DNA of 64,000 nucleotides. It comes from Gyromitra esculenta. Taxonomy: Eukaryota > Ascomycota > Pezizomycetes > Pezizales > Discinaceae. Positions within the stretch are counted from its first letter, which is position 1; the number at the start of each line of letters is the position of its first letter. The translations under genes and the position numbers were made by a program. Shown piece after piece: positions 11,678 through 25,097 of the stretch. Below the pieces are notes generated by a model, which saw only the letters and a program-made list of their open reading frames with translations, had not been told where the DNA came from and did not search any database. Where the stretch lies: contig JBCAML010000002.1 in the NCBI GenBank assembly GCA_038503075.1, positions 434,001 through 498,000 of the forward strand. The letters run 5' to 3'.

Positions 11678-13521
11678 TTAATAGGAGGCCATCCTACGAG
11701 GATCACCCCTTTGCCGTGATCCAAAACTCGAAAGGCTTTCTTTGCCGTCTCTTGCGCATCCCGCAGCAGGACGTTTTCCAAAATTGGCACTGGGACTATT
11801 ATCCAAGTTGTTATGAGCTCCGAAGGTGAAACTCTGGGTACGGCCGATCATCTTTCCACGTTTTTGAAGTTTGGCCATTTCCTTCTCACATGTGTGAAGA
11901 TGAGAAGCATCCTTCATCTGGACATATTGTTCTGGTTCGCAACGGATGCGGTAATGATGGAAGAATGACGAATAACCACCCTCAAGAATGTAAACATCAG
12001 GGTAGTAGAGAGCAGGATAGCGCTGCATATTCAGCTGCCTGTCACGACTGCGAAGATGGAGTGCCCTGAAAAAAAGTAAATAAGAGCCTAAGAAAAATTG
12101 TTTGCGCTGGTTGCAACTTACATCCTAGGGGCACGATGGGCAGAAAATTCACAATGGAAAATAATAAGCAGCTTTTCGGTTCTGGGAGCGTGGAAGAACA
12201 TTTTCTCCAAAGCGTCAGTCGAATTAACGTTGACAGCGCCCGAAATATGGCCTCCTTCATATTCGTACTCAAAACGACAATCAACAACCATTAGTTCGTC
12301 GTACTTGCCCTTGTATTCACCATCCATGACTTGGCAAAGCGTGGATTTGTTAATACGTCTCAAAGTATCGTCTTTGCTGCTGAAGCAGGGAAGTATCGAA
12401 TTCTCGCCAGGGGATGACTTGACAGGCGATAGAGACATGTCCCCCTGACCCTGAACGTCACGTTGCATCACCTCTTCAGGATTCTCAAACATACTTAAAG
12501 TTCGGCGAATTTTTCCCCTAGGGCGCTGAAACTTTTGACGATTAAGAGGGGCAACAGGCGACCCATCAAGACTAGTGTTGGTGGGGCCAGATTCCATGGC
12601 GAATGGCTTAGATCGAGGTGTGGGTGCCATCATGGCAAGCGGAGCTCCCAATTTCTTCGCGCTCCTTGGAGGAGACGCACCAAACAAATCCTCCAACTTC
12701 ATTGACGGCACAGTAGCGGCTCTACCAAAGAGAGTAGGCGCTTGGCCGTTCTTGAACGATGTTCCAGAGGTGTTACGATTATGTCTCAATAAAGAGGGTC
12801 TAGTGAAATTGGATGACTTCTTACGCCTAAATTCCATATTAGCGATGTTCTGTCCTCTAGAGAAGTTATTAGCATACTCAACAAGGCCACCAGTTCTACG
12901 AGGAAGATCCATCCTCGGAAGCTCAGGTGTAGGAGCGGCTGAAGGGGGACTCGAGCATATATTCATTGACAAATTCTCGGTTGGAGACATAGGTGCTCTC
13001 TTGGCGGAGAATGCAGGTTTATGAGGCAGAGGAGACATGTCCATGTTATCGTGGCAAGGTGACGAAGATGGAATCGGAGGAGTGGTCACCATTGCTGTAA
13101 AGATTAGCCTGGAAAGTAAGATAGGAAAGAATTTCACCAACATCGCCCATTCACACCAGCACCCAAGCCGAACGGGAAAAGGGAGCGTCTTGGTGTAGGA
13201 ATCTGGGGACTAAAATTTTTAATACTTAGTAAAAGAACTCAGGAAAAAAAGGAAAAAAGCAATTCAATATTGCAGTACTCACGTTTTATCGATGTGAAAA
13301 TTTTGCGAAAGATCCGCAACCAGCATTGAAGTAGGAGACGATTCCAGACGACTCTCCATATCAAAATAGCCACTCCTATCCAACTTAACACCCAAATTGA
13401 GTCTAGGGCCAAATAACGAATTTCTAGAAGTCTTCCCTCCACCATTACCACTTAGAGCCCAAGGTGAATGAGATGCGAATGGCTGCATAGCAGCAATAGG
13501 TGATGACGCTTCCACTTCCAT
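11678..13521 (-). CDS. cdc25: Cdc25-type M-phase inducer phosphatase
   Basis: Exons in transcription order 13521-13283, 13108-12122 and 12065-11678; introns of 174 and 56 bp (GTGAGT..CAG and GTAAGT..CAG). The product is 537 residues. The first 300 or so residues are Ser/Pro-rich and disordered, with several S/T-P sites of the kind used by CDKs. The C-terminal rhodanese fold carries LMVVDCRFEYEYEGGHI and the active-site loop HCEFSAHR with Cys399 and Arg405, matching the CX5R signature, then ALHLRSRDRQLN and YPDVYILEGGYSSFF. Cdc25 removes inhibitory phosphates from Cdk1 (Thr14/Tyr15) to trigger mitosis. The start is the ATG at 13521: the frame upstream begins only with a TTG. A 67-residue tail follows the catalytic domain. 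The gene stands alone, with kilobases of non-coding DNA on both sides. Confidence 0.95.
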
Positions 13522-13869
13522 TTTAACGACAAAAAACAACGGTGAGGCTAAATTAACGTTGGCCTCTCAAAGTCAACCGATTGCGTGTATTACTATCAGA
13601 TGATCAAACGGCTTAAATAAAACCAGTGATATCTACTGAAAAAGGGCAGTCGGCGAAAGACTCAATCCTCCTTGCTTCTGTATCCAGCACTATCCAAACA
13701 CTGACGTAGATATATATTATCTTGTGCAATTAAGCATAAGATGTCTCCAAGCAAAACGGGGGATGGATCAATCGAAGTGAGGCTCACTGAGATCAAAAGA
13801 CTGTTTGACCTGAAAGAGAGTTGCTTGGTGCTGGCTATATGATCGTTAAAGCGGTGCACTGCTATTTAT

Positions 13870-13962
13870 TGCTGCTGCTGCTGCTGTTATAGAGGGAAGT
13901 AGAAGGGAGGAGGAGGGTTAGAGAGAGAAGGATGGATCGAGAAGAAGAAGAAGAAGAAGAAG
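13870..13962. repeat. CTG and GAA microsatellites in the cdc25 upstream region
   Basis: A (CTG)5-6 run around 13870-13886 and a (GAA)7 run at 13941-13962 lie 350-440 bp upstream of the cdc25 start codon. They may fall in the 5' untranslated leader. Confidence 0.7.
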
Positions 13963-14470
13963 GAAGTCCTGAAGAGGGGATAGCAGCCAACGCGGATGAA
14001 GATGAGAGACAGCCTCCACAATGGAGACCTTTCTGCACTGTCAAGCTGAGATGCTTATGTACAACGGGGGGTGGAGACGTCGTTACTGCAGCGACAGGCC
14101 TTGGCACAGTTACAGACAGAGAAAGCGTAACTCCAGGAAAGAGTCCTTGCTTGTTGCTTCGGCTGCGACTATTGGCCGCTGGGATGTCGTTGCTTCGCGA
14201 GACCCGCAAAGAAAACTGCCTGGCTTGGCTGCTTTCTTCCTTGCTGTCACTTTCTCGCTTTCTCTATTCGCTGCCTGGTGTGCCTCCCACTGCATGCATA
14301 AGTATGCGATTGCTGCTGCAATGACTAGGATTCTAAGGGATCCGATAGGCAGAACGGAGAGAGCAGAGGAAGATGGGTCCGAGATGGATTCAACAACAAG
14401 GGTGTGGAGGGGGTTAGTCTCGTGAGACAGCAGCAACAGGCTCAACAGAAGCGGCTGTTCCTTGTGAGAT

Positions 14471-14482
14471 AGGTACATGTAG
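14471..14482 (+). promoter_or_regulatory. 12-mer AGGTACATGTAG, copy 1
   Basis: One of four identical 12-mers in the window, built on the palindrome TACATGTA. It lies about 950 bp upstream of the cdc25 start. Function is unknown. Confidence 0.4.
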
Positions 14483-16014
14483 TGGTGGGGTCTCTCATCG
14501 CCACGGATTGGAGGTCAATCATCGTGGTCCCAAATTCTTCCCCACGAACGACAAACGATATTCTTGATCCGGAAATTAATCACATCTCTGAAATGCTGAA
14601 ATGGGGTCAATTTTCTGTGAACCAAGCACCTAGAATGGAAGAATCCAGCCAACAGCAACCAGTTAATATCCCATAAATACGCAAGTCACACGGTTCGAGC
14701 GGGGGTGCCACTACAGCACGACGCGTTCGATACACGCTCGCATGTGACATGTCGCGAGTCCTCATCCATGGTGGCCCGTCCCAGCCCCCCCATTGTCACT
14801 CATGTTTGTTGTGGTGATTTACCATCATCTGCACCTATACGTAAAGCCTCCTTCGCCGCCTCCGATTTATCCGCTAACCTCTGCGAGTAGTTATCTACGA
14901 GTTGGCAGATGATCTTCAAGCTCACCAACAGATTCTTTGCTAATACGAAGTTATTGAATATTGGCTCTCGTCGCTTTGGCTCTACCACTGCTTTGAAAAA
15001 ATATATTTAATTCAGTTCCCATGTCTTCTGTCAAAAAGTTGACATGTTGATAGTCGTCATACCCACGCAATTAGGAAGATCGTGGTTAGATCGTGATTGT
15101 GACCAAGGTCATAAACCATTTTAGGGTAAACAGTTGGCCCTTGCTTTTTTTCTCTTTCCTGTTTCACGTTATGAACACTGCCGATATCCCACCGGAACAC
15201 CGATAAAATTGGCTGCAATATGCTTAGCTCGACTTGTATCCCGCCTTGCTTGCTTGTTGATGTGGACCGTGAACTTGTTACTTGCGAGCAAAGTTTGGTA
15301 ATTTATTGTTTGCATGGTACGGGTAGAGTACATACATACATGACATGTATGGAATTTTCTCAGTAAGGACAATCCACGACGCAAACAGCCGGCCGACCCC
15401 CTGTAAGGTCCCACGCCGCAACCAGCAAATAGAGCCCTAGTGGTAACGGAATGGCCACAGCGGCTAACTACCGCCGAGAATCGAAGACGGAGGGAAATGC
15501 GTGAGAAGCAAACAGCTGAACTGGTATCTTTTAAAATATACATGTACCATATGATATAAGACACAAATACAAGTTGCTGCCATAGGAACCGAACGATCGA
15601 GTTTGCAAGTAATTGTTTGTAAAGTCATCAGGTGAAATAAACGAACGATAGGTCAATCTTTATCAAGAAGGAGTCGTGTAGGATAGGATGTTTCCAAAGT
15701 GCCTCTCCAAGGTTAGCATCCTTATGGTGTTAGTGGACGCCGGCAGGGCTGAATTGATCGCGGCAACGGGTCTTTATCAGTTTTAGCCCGTCTCAGTTCT
15801 CGTTCCCTGTCATACCTGGCGAGTTGTTTGGGGGACGCGGATCGAAATTCCAGGGCAGGGAATACGTTCTATTTACAAAACAACACGCCCGGACTCGGAC
15901 ACTATACGCGCAGTCCCGTGACTCTGACGCTAAGGACCTGAACACAGCATTTAAGTCCCCACGCGCGCCATGGAGTTTGTAGGTGTTTGCTGGTAGGTTA
16001 CCGTAAGTAGGCAC

Positions 16015-16026
16015 AGGTACATGTAG
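16015..16026 (+). promoter_or_regulatory. 12-mer AGGTACATGTAG, copy 2
   Basis: Second identical copy, between cdc25 and the ABC transporter. A further TACATGTA lies at 15539. Function is unknown. Confidence 0.4.
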
Positions 16027-18118
16027 GACTCCAACGATCTAGATGGGCTCGAGCTCAAGTCGTCGGATCACTGAAAAGTCTTCCATCATCGTATCGTCGT
16101 ATTATTTGTCGTTTCTTTATTTTTATTTTCTAAACAAAAAGATAGATATACACAAACAGACCAGACTTGCATTATCTACAATCAAGGCTCATTTGCGATT
16201 GTTATCGAGACCACTGCACGCATCTCTCTCCATAGGGCCGACAAATCGAAGCCCCGCAATTCCGCAGCCCTCGCTTCCTTACGACCATCGAATAATAGCT
16301 GTGGCAGGGAAATGAGTAAACGAGCTGTGCATGAGCGGCGGCCAATTCAACAGACTCATCCTCATCGCTGGTACGGGCTTCACTGGACGCTTCACTGGAC
16401 GAAAGCCCTTCAAGGAACTGCGAGTGAAATTTTTTGTTGGTATGCATCCAGGCGGTTACCATGGTTACAGTATTCTTGTTCAATTCCTTTTGCCCACGGG
16501 CGTTTCGAATCGTCCCAGGGCTCAAGTCTCGGTTGTTTTTGCTATAGAGAGTCTTCAGCTGGCCAGTTTCATATAAAAAACGCTCAGAAGGCTTACCACG
16601 AGTTGAGTGATCATCCCGATCCCAACGCGAGAGCGCGTCGCGAATTGACCCCACATTTTCCAATATTCTAAAACAACAAACAAAACAACAAACTAGGAAG
16701 AAAAAAATCATCCCCCGCACTCCATACTAGCCAGGTGGTACATAAAAACCACTGTGCAATCCTGCCCCACCAAATAAGCCTGGAATCGGCCGGCACCGCT
16801 CCGGCCTCATCGTAGTACCCCCAATGATGTTTCGGAATGAAAACACTACTCTGGCTTCACTTACCTCCCGTCTCTCCCATATATTAGTATGTAAGTACAT
16901 ACATTTTATGTACCTTCATCGAGCTTTTTCTCTCCTTCTTTTTTTCTCCCCTCGACGAAGCGGCTCTGCTTCGGCCCGTACTCTAGGAAGGGAAGGCCTG
17001 TCTGGCTCTGGCCTGGTCACTGACAGCTCATCGAGAAGCAATTTCCACGAAACCATCCACCACGTAAGACCAGAGTGTATTTGTACATGCTACCCTAACT
17101 TAAGTACCTAGAAGCGTACCTCGTCCATTCCATTCCGTTTTTACCTTACATTGCTGCCACGCTGTATCCGGGATTTGCATATACTCTTTCTGAATAAGGG
17201 GCAAGCGTTGGGCAGTCGACGGGGATGCATCATGCGGGTTTCGGTCAGCGGCGGTACCTGTTCCCTGGATTCTGGAAATGTTCCCACCCGAAAGAAGGGA
17301 TGAAGAGCTCAAGCAGAGTCTCGCTTCGGGATTTTAAACTCTTATCACGATCAGAAATCGATCCAGTGAGTAAGCAATACTGCGCGGGAGAGAGGAGGTT
17401 CAGGAATTCAATTGTAGAGCTTGAGTTTTGGTCTCAGTATCAATCTTGGGCCAGAATGAGAAGCCGAAACCCCCTATTCACGACTTAACCTTTTAATGGG
17501 ATATAGTAGCGTATTTGCCAACGACAAGGCCTTCCCGGTACTTTCACCTGTTGCCGGCTGCTACTATAGTGCCGGCATATAGCCAGCGCTGTCTCCACAA
17601 AGCCAATTTCCGTCACCATGTCTTAGTCAGTAATGTTGACGTGGAATTTCCCCCGAGGGTCTTTTTTTCGTGTTCCTCTAGAAACCGGGAACAGTACTCG
17701 CACCATCGGGATACCACATATTCTATCCGTATTAGGGTTAAGGCAAATAAGCAATGACATTCACAAAAAGCCAGATTTTCTAGAAAAACCGTTTAGACGA
17801 AACATCCCACGGAGACTTGCCTACTTCAAAACACCTCCGCATTGACCTTTGAAGTATATTTGAGAGACATCACATGCTGTATTGAAATTGAATTACGTAT
17901 ATGCATACATTAAACCTCATATGAAAAAACTAGTCCCAAACCCATCGCTATAAAAAATGCAACATCTATCTAGTTATACATGAGATCATAATGCGCATAA
18001 GCAATTACTGATCCCAACCGAAAAAATGATGATAGTAATGAAAATATATCTATAAGACCAAAGAAAACATGCCAATAAAATACTATCGTTCACGCCAGCC
18101 AATGCACCAGTGATAAAA

Positions 18119-21100
18119 TCAGTTTTGCTTATTACCCTTTCGCAATCTGGAGAAGAATCTTCCCCAGCGGAATTCCCGGAAGCCCCAGTATAGGGTAAAG
18201 ACAAGGACGATATTGGAGACTAGGTAGACAATAAAGATTCCAAGATCTCGCCAACGAGTATTATAACTGGGAGTAAAAGTTAGTTTTTGAGTTCTATGTA
18301 TGTATGGTGGAGTAGTAAAACTTACTCAACATTGACAGTCTGTGCGTACTCGTCTCCTGACTTGAACTGGCAGTATCTGCAATCCGCAGAAGCATTCATA
18401 TCAACGAGATATCCATATGCCTTCGAAACCCACTCGCCCGCATATTCACCACATGTTTGGTTTGACGGTGGCTGGAAGGTCACGAGTTCATTTTCACCAC
18501 ATTCGACTTCAACACCATGGAGGATATTTCCGATCAAGCCTCTCACGAGCCAGGTAAGAGGGTTCAACCAATACAGCCATGCTTTGTAGAACCCTTGTAG
18601 CCCGGAGTATGGTACCAAGATACCAGTGAAACCGTTTGTGACGAGGAAAATGAATGGATTTACTGAGTCATATGTAAGCTTCATGTACGATAAGATACTA
18701 ACGGAAGGTTGATGAACTTACCGATACTGATTATTGTCATATCCTTGCACATAGCCGCGATCCACATGGCGAATGAGGGAATCAATAGCTCGAATAGAAG
18801 CACCAGGAAGTACTCGTAACCAGCTGTCTTTGAATCATTTGGCAGTCCAATCATATAGTACCACGGCAAGAAGAAAAACACTGATCCAAGGATAGAATAA
18901 GGTATCTCTGCAAGCAACATCGCTGTGATGAAGGCCGGAGCAGAATAGATCTTGCTGTTCCGCTCACGTGTTTCATACAGTGATCTGAATTCCAAGAACT
19001 TGGGTTGAATACCGGTCAAAACCATGGGTGAAAGAATCAATACAGCAAAAACAGCGAATCCACGGGATTGCATCTCCAACACAGAATTTCCGGATTGAAG
19101 GAAGAGAACACCGGCGATGAGTGCCATGCTAAGATTTGAGAACATCTTTGAATATCCGTATGAAGCGTCCCTCCAGTAGTGGAGCCAGACCCTCTTTGTC
19201 ACTTCCTCGATCTGCGTTGTCAATGGCATGGCATATTCGAGAGTTCGGCTGGTCATTGTAGAGGGAACCATGCTCCTGCTAGTATTGATGCTGTCGATTT
19301 CTTCTGCAATGAATTTTGCCTCAGGAGACTCATCCCAGATCTGTGGCCAGTCTTTGTTGCCAGGTGGTTTCCGGATGGTCTCAAGGATGTATTCTGCAGG
19401 GTTTGCGTCGGAAGCTGCCACAGGTGCGTAGTTGCGTTCGAAGTAGTCAATGATCGTTGCGCCGTTATCGCCGATGGGTCCGAAATATACCTCCTTTCCG
19501 CCTCGAGCAAGCAACAAAAGGTCATCGAATTCCTGGAAAAGGATAGTGCTCGGTTGATGGATGGTGCAGAGAATCGCCAAACCGGACTCATCTGCCAATT
19601 TCCTCAAGAACCGTACAATCGAAAGAGCGCCATTAGAATCAAGTCCAGATGTTGGCTCGTCGAGGAAAAGCAGGGCTTCAGGCTTTGCGGCCAGCTCGAC
19701 ACCAATTGTCACTCGCTTTCGCTCCTCAACAGATAATCCGAAACCAGGTGTTCCGATCATTGCATCGGCAAGGGGCTCGAGTTCCAACAAATCAATGATC
19801 TTCTCAACAAAGGCATACTTCTCCTCCTTCGAGACTGTTGCCGGCTGTCGAAGTACAGCGGAAAATCTCAGTGCCTCCCTAACAGTTGCGGTACCATCGT
19901 GAACATCCTGTTGCTCAACGAACCCAGTGTTTCTTTCAAAATCCGTTCCAAGCGGTTTACCATCAAGAAGGAAGTTTCCAGTAACAGCACCAACACGCTT
20001 TCGCTGGGCCAGATTGTCGAGTAGCGTAGTCTTTCCAGCTCCACTAGGTCCCATAAGTGCGGTTAGGCGTCCCGGTCTCACGAAGCCATTGACTTCGTGA
20101 AGAAGCTTCTTTTCCGCCTCGCCGGTGCCGACTGAGTAGTTGACGTTTGTCCAAGTGTAATATGATCCGTTGCTTTGAACCGCAGATTGCGTCTTCTTAA
20201 CAGCCAACTCGTGACCTTCAATCTTTTCCGACTCGTGCAGAGACCTTGTTGGTGGGGTAACAACCTTTTGGGTAGTCTTTTTCTCGGTTTCTCTCACTGG
20301 CAATGATCCTTCAGGAGCCTTTTTGGCAAAGACCTTTACCGAAGCTCCACCGCCACCGAATGATATGAATTCTGCTCCGATCATCGCAACGACGAGGTAG
20401 CCAACCGTAAAAGCCAAAAGAATACCGAAGTTGCGCCAAATGTGTTCATGCTTATATCCAAACTGGGCTTCCAAAAACCGGGTGCCAGAAACTGTCGCAG
20501 ACATAGGCTCAGATCCAGCGAGGAAACAAACTAGAGTTTCAAACAGCGTTAGCACCTGTTAGTTTTTTTTTTGTTAAGAGGTGGACTTACCTTGATTTGC
20601 GACCGAAGCTCCCGAAACACCAGGAATCAATTGTGCAGGCGAGCACTCAAGATCAACACCATGTAGCTGATTCAACATCAATACTTCCTGGCTGTAACTA
20701 ATCGGCGATGCCCAGAAAATCCACTTGTAAACCCATGACTTCATGCTCGAGTATGTCTGCATGTAGCCCGCGAACAAACCCATGACGTTCAGCCCTAGGA
20801 ATGAAAGTCTAATGGAAACGTTAAGATCTTTGCTGAAAGATCCGATAGCTCGATAGAAGGTAGTTAAGCAAATCGTTGTGGTCTGGAGAGAGGAAATATG
20901 GTTAGTAAGTACTTCTATGTTAACAATGTGGGCAGAAGTAAACTTACGAAGACAAACAGCAAGTTCAAGAAGAATTTTCCTGCATCAGCAGCCAAACCTG
21001 CCATGAAGTAGAGGATGATCGTGTAGATCGAACACTGAGCAGCCAAAATTGGTAAATCCGCAACGGTCTTCGCAAGGATCAGTGCTGACGGCCTATAGAA

Positions 21101-22995
21101 AGCAAACGCTGTTTGTTTCGACGTGATGGATCTTCCCAATGTCATGTTGATGGCTTCGTGCATCTGCATCCAACCCACGATGATGATATTGAAGAACAGA
21201 ACACCACCAATGGCAAATGTTCCTTCAGAAGTAAACGGGGTTTTGTAGAAAAGAGACCCGATGATGAGGCCCAAGGTGATAACGTTAACGAAACGACTTC
21301 GCATAGCAATCTTATCCTGCAGCTGGAGTTGAAATTCTCGCTGTACAAGATACAAGACCTGGCGAGGTAGGGATACGGTGTAAGGCGAGCTTTTGGCAGT
21401 GCGAGGGGATTTATCTTCTTTCACTGCTTTGGAGAACTCAGTGGCATGGTTATCCTTCGTTTCCTCGTTGTAGGCAACCAACTCCTGTTGGAGTTCTCGC
21501 CAGTAGTGACTATTGCGGAACGCTGCCTCCAGCTCTGCGGGTGTCGAAGGAACCTTCCCTTCCCATCCTGGTTTGATCCGTCGTTCAATCGGGTCCGTGA
21601 TCATCGTGAGGAAATCCGCAGTTGTGTTTCTTGGGTTACAGTAGTATCCCAGGGACTCGAAATACTCCCTCGCTTCCGAAGCCTTCCCAAAGAAAATCTG
21701 ACGCCCAGAGTCGATAACGCAAACTTTGTCGAATTCCTTATAGATCTGCTCGCCAGCCTGATACAAAGTAACGATATTTGTCGAGTGGGTCAGTGTCGTC
21801 AGAATGCGCAAAGAACGGATATAATCTACAGCTGTGGAGCTGTCGAGACCTCGTGTGGAGTTATCCCATGCATTTATGGTAGCTCGGGATGCAAGTGCTT
21901 CAATGATCGATACACGTTTTCGCTCTCCGCCACTGACACCACGGATGAATTGATTTCCGACCATCGTGTCGAGGACATGAGACATTCCAAACATCTTTGC
22001 GAATAGCTCTAGCATCTGTTCAACGAATGCGCTTCGGGAGACACCTGGTGTTCGCTTGAAGGGGGTTTTAGTTCGCATGGCGAAGCGCAGGGTCTGCTGC
22101 ACCGTCAAAGTTGGAAGATGAATGTCCTCTGTAAATCTTCGTTAGATCATTTCCCTTAGTTAGAGCAATGGATGGAATATCCCATACCTTCACCATTGAA
22201 CATTATCTCTCCTCTATACCTCCCCTTAGCCTCCTCGAACGGAACTCCACTATAATTAATATTACCGGTAATACTCGTAAACATCCTCTGCTGATTCGTC
22301 AGGGCCCTCAAAAAAGTCGAAGTCCCAGATCCCGGCTTCCCAAGGACAAGCAGCATCTCGCCAGGCCTCACAACCCCCGAGAAACCCTGAATAATATGCT
22401 TGATCTCCGGCTTCTTCGCAAACATACCCAGTACATAATCGTAGATACCCTTTCCAAAAATAAACGCCAATTCGTCCGGGAAGGTGGTGATGTATGCGCG
22501 ACCTGATCCAGTTCCAGAGACGGTGAGGTTGTCGAAGGATACACCAATCTTCTTAGGGAGGATCCCCGATTTCGACGCCTCCTGTGTTTTTCGCTGCAGG
22601 TATTCCTCGAGGTCGACTAGGTCGACATTACTTGCTTCACCCTCCTCTACATCTGTGATCTTTCGTCGCGTAACTGCCATTGAGTGGGCCGATTGTCTTG
22701 TGGACTGTCGTGATGTTCGTGTAAGCTCTCGGCGTAGACTAAAGAACGAATGTTAGTAATAAGATAAAATAAAATAAAAACTTCAATTGCAGTAATAGCG
22801 CAATGGAACACAGTGTAATTCGTACTCTTCAAAATCCTGGTAAGCTTCGTTAATGTTGACTGGTTCTGATTCCATATGTTCGCCCCACCGTCCAGCGCCT
22901 GATTTTTTGCTTTCCCCACTGCCCATCACTGTGCTCGCCGCCGAAGTGTTTGCGTTCACGACCGCCTCAATTTTATCGTCAGCGTTTTGCGCCAT
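18119..22995 (-). CDS. PDR-type ABC transporter (full-length ABCG, drug efflux)
   Basis: Seven exons in transcription order: 22995-22826, 22738-22188, 22128-20948, 20882-20591, 20530-18722, 18662-18326, 18266-18119; introns are 59-87 bp. They join in frame to 1495 residues, the usual size for fungal PDR pumps with NBD-TMD-NBD-TMD order. NBD1 has Walker A GKPGSGTST (residues 190-198, Thr196 where canonical ATPases have Lys), signature VSGGERKRV and a Walker B ending in WDN instead of DE. NBD2 has a normal Walker A GPSGAGKTT (892-900), a changed signature LSVEERKRV and Walker B LLFLDE. This mirror-image degeneracy is normal for the family, which keeps one canonical composite ATP site. The N-terminal LRRELTRTSR segment and the final exon reading YWGFREFRWGR fit Snq2/Bfr1-like members. 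It acts at the plasma membrane exporting hydrophobic drugs or metabolites; the substrate cannot be told from sequence. No frameshifts were seen. Confidence 0.95.
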
Positions 22996-24317
22996 TTCGT
23001 ATGTTTGCGTCAAAGACTGTATTATTAGAAATTGAAATGGTCTAGTTCGAGCTTTAGCGGGAGGGGCTGTCGCGGTTTTCCCGGATACTAGTTGTCGTTT
23101 ATATTCGGACAAAGAGCGACAGACCTGCCTCGAAAGCGTGAAAGGGACAAGGCAATGGTCGGTAGCAAGACTGAAGAACAGTAGTGAAGGGGAAGACAAT
23201 AGTGGAGGGGAGGCTCAATTACTTATAAAAAGGCGAGTACTAGTGTTATCAACATGCTAGAGAGTAGGAACCCTGGCCGAAAAAGGTTCACCCGTAAATC
23301 CGCGATCCACTTCGCTAATCCGCTAACTGACAAATGCAGAGAACCGTATATACGAAGGCAATAGAACAAAAGGCCCTACATAATAGTGGGGCAATTTTGA
23401 TATGAGAATTGCGGTAAGGCCTTCTCTTGCTTGGAGATAGCAGACGCCTAACCAATAGCAGTATTGCGGTTACGTGCTTTTCTTTCAACGTCGATGATTT
23501 CTAAGCGCAGGATTTGCAATCCGCAACGACCAACGCAAACGGTAATATTTGCCATGAATAAAACAATAGTGATCAACGAACCAGGGGCTGGCTTTCTATT
23601 GTATGGTGCAATGTATCGAGCTTGACGCTTATTTCCGCGCCAATCAGGGATACCTGGAACTATTCCCGGAGATTGTGAAGCTTGACTCCGGAGAGAGATC
23701 AGAGCCTCATATCGATACCTCCATGCATACTTTCGTGTATCTATCTATACATGCACCTACGACGGCTCGGGAAACCCAAATATCCATCGAGAGAAGTTGA
23801 CTGTTCTGCGGCAATGCGGCACGTCCCTAGTGCCCTTCCAAGCTGCCGCAGAGTTGTGTTCATGTATATATCTTCCGGCGGTTAGCCCGATTGGAACCGT
23901 GAGACGCCTGGAGGCACGTCCCTTCTGCGTGGAGGAAGGCGTTCTGGAAGCCCCTCCAAGGGTTAGTGATCGTTTGTTGAAGCATAACTCCGTCACACAG
24001 ATCGAGCAGCTCTCCCACAATCTCTACAAAGCAGAAAGAATTCGCTCTGCCCTGACTACATGTAGCGATGAGACTCATGGTGCGGGGTTGCGAACTGGTC
24101 GTCCATATCCATGGGAAATTTCAGGGTTCTGATATGCAGCATCCTTCGGGAGTGAGTCTGTATCTGACTCAAGAGAATAGACACATTTCTAGCCCAATCT
24201 ATCGAAGCCCTAGCTACGGGAGGAGCGCCGTTGTAGAGTCCGGGCCGCCTTGGTGTTTGAAAGGTTAACTGTAACTTTTATAACGGGGAATCATTTTGTA
24301 GGACAAAAGCCCTGGTA

Positions 24318-24325
24318 TCCGCGGA
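24318..24325. promoter_or_regulatory. Possible pleiotropic drug response element (TCCGCGGA)
   Basis: The palindrome TCCGCGGA equals the Pdr1/Pdr3 binding site known from Saccharomyces PDR genes. It lies 1.3 kb upstream of the PDR transporter start, far for a fungal promoter, and an 8-mer is expected about once by chance in a window of this size. Treat as a weak candidate. Confidence 0.2.
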
Positions 24326-25085
24326 CCGAACTAAGCAGATCTAGAGCAGGCTTATCACTCTAGCCTCAATCGCAGTACCTGCCTACATCCCTGACGTCAG
24401 CTCTGATAACAGTTGATATTTTATGTGGTTTACCGCGTTTGACACCAGCACCTCATTCATAGATACGATTGGGGGGGGGATCCCTTGGGTGCTGAATAAT
24501 GTGCAGATTTATCATCACCTTTGAACACCGAAGCCAGGGTCTTCCCGCGCTGCGCCGAATATCTTGATCTAGTATCAAAATCCCTGTGAAGCGCTCTCGC
24601 TTAGATCTTGGCAGCTTTTTAAGCTTGAACCCACCACGCCGTTGACAGGTGCATCATCAGTTCTCGCTCGGTTTCTATCAACCGATGCCCTAACGATTCT
24701 AGAAGTTGGATCATCTATTATATATATAAATACCATTCATATATATTTATATTTATATTTACATGGAGGTTGTTTTTGCGTGTATTGTTGTTCCTTACAA
24801 GGTTTGCTGCGAAGGAAAGTACGATTGCAGCCCAGTTAGAAGTCTCTACAGTACCCATAGCACATTAAAAATACAGTTCGAAATGGATAGAGATAGAAGA
24901 ACTAGAGAACTCATAATCTCTTGGTAGTGATAATCGCGTTTAAGCGAGAAGCAAAAATACCAGAGGAACCATCCATCCATCCAGCTGCCAGCAGCCTTTG
25001 GAACCGATTGGAACCAGCAGCCTTGATCTTGCCAAATGCCAAGGAAATGATTCATACCCAAGAAATATGTGCTCGTTGCGGGAAA

Positions 25086-25097
25086 CTACATGTACCT
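25086..25097 (-). promoter_or_regulatory. 12-mer CTACATGTACCT, copy 3 (inverted)
   Basis: Reverse complement of AGGTACATGTAG, in the gene-poor block upstream of the ABC transporter. Function is unknown. Confidence 0.4.

Larger units (their letters stand above)
13522..18118. other. Gene-poor interval of 4.6 kb upstream of cdc25 and downstream of the ABC transporter
   Basis: The left 1 kb is the cdc25 upstream region and contains CTG and GAA microsatellites. Farther right are three copies of the palindrome TACATGTA (14474, 15539, 16018), two of them within the 12-mer AGGTACATGTAG. The short frames at 14800-14988 and 16202-16711 (minus strand) look protein-like in part but have no recognised motif and no workable exon structure. 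Nothing else is supported. Confidence 0.6.

Noticed and set aside
14800..14988. Minus-strand frame reading VLAKNLLVSLKIICQLVDNY and further, protein-like
   Set aside because: No upstream exon could be joined in frame with acceptable splice signals, no family was recognised, and the plus strand is equally open.
16202..16711. Minus-strand frame of about 170 codons with a hydrophobic start
   Set aside because: The hydrophobic start comes from a TTTGTTTG-type simple sequence; no motif and no supporting context.
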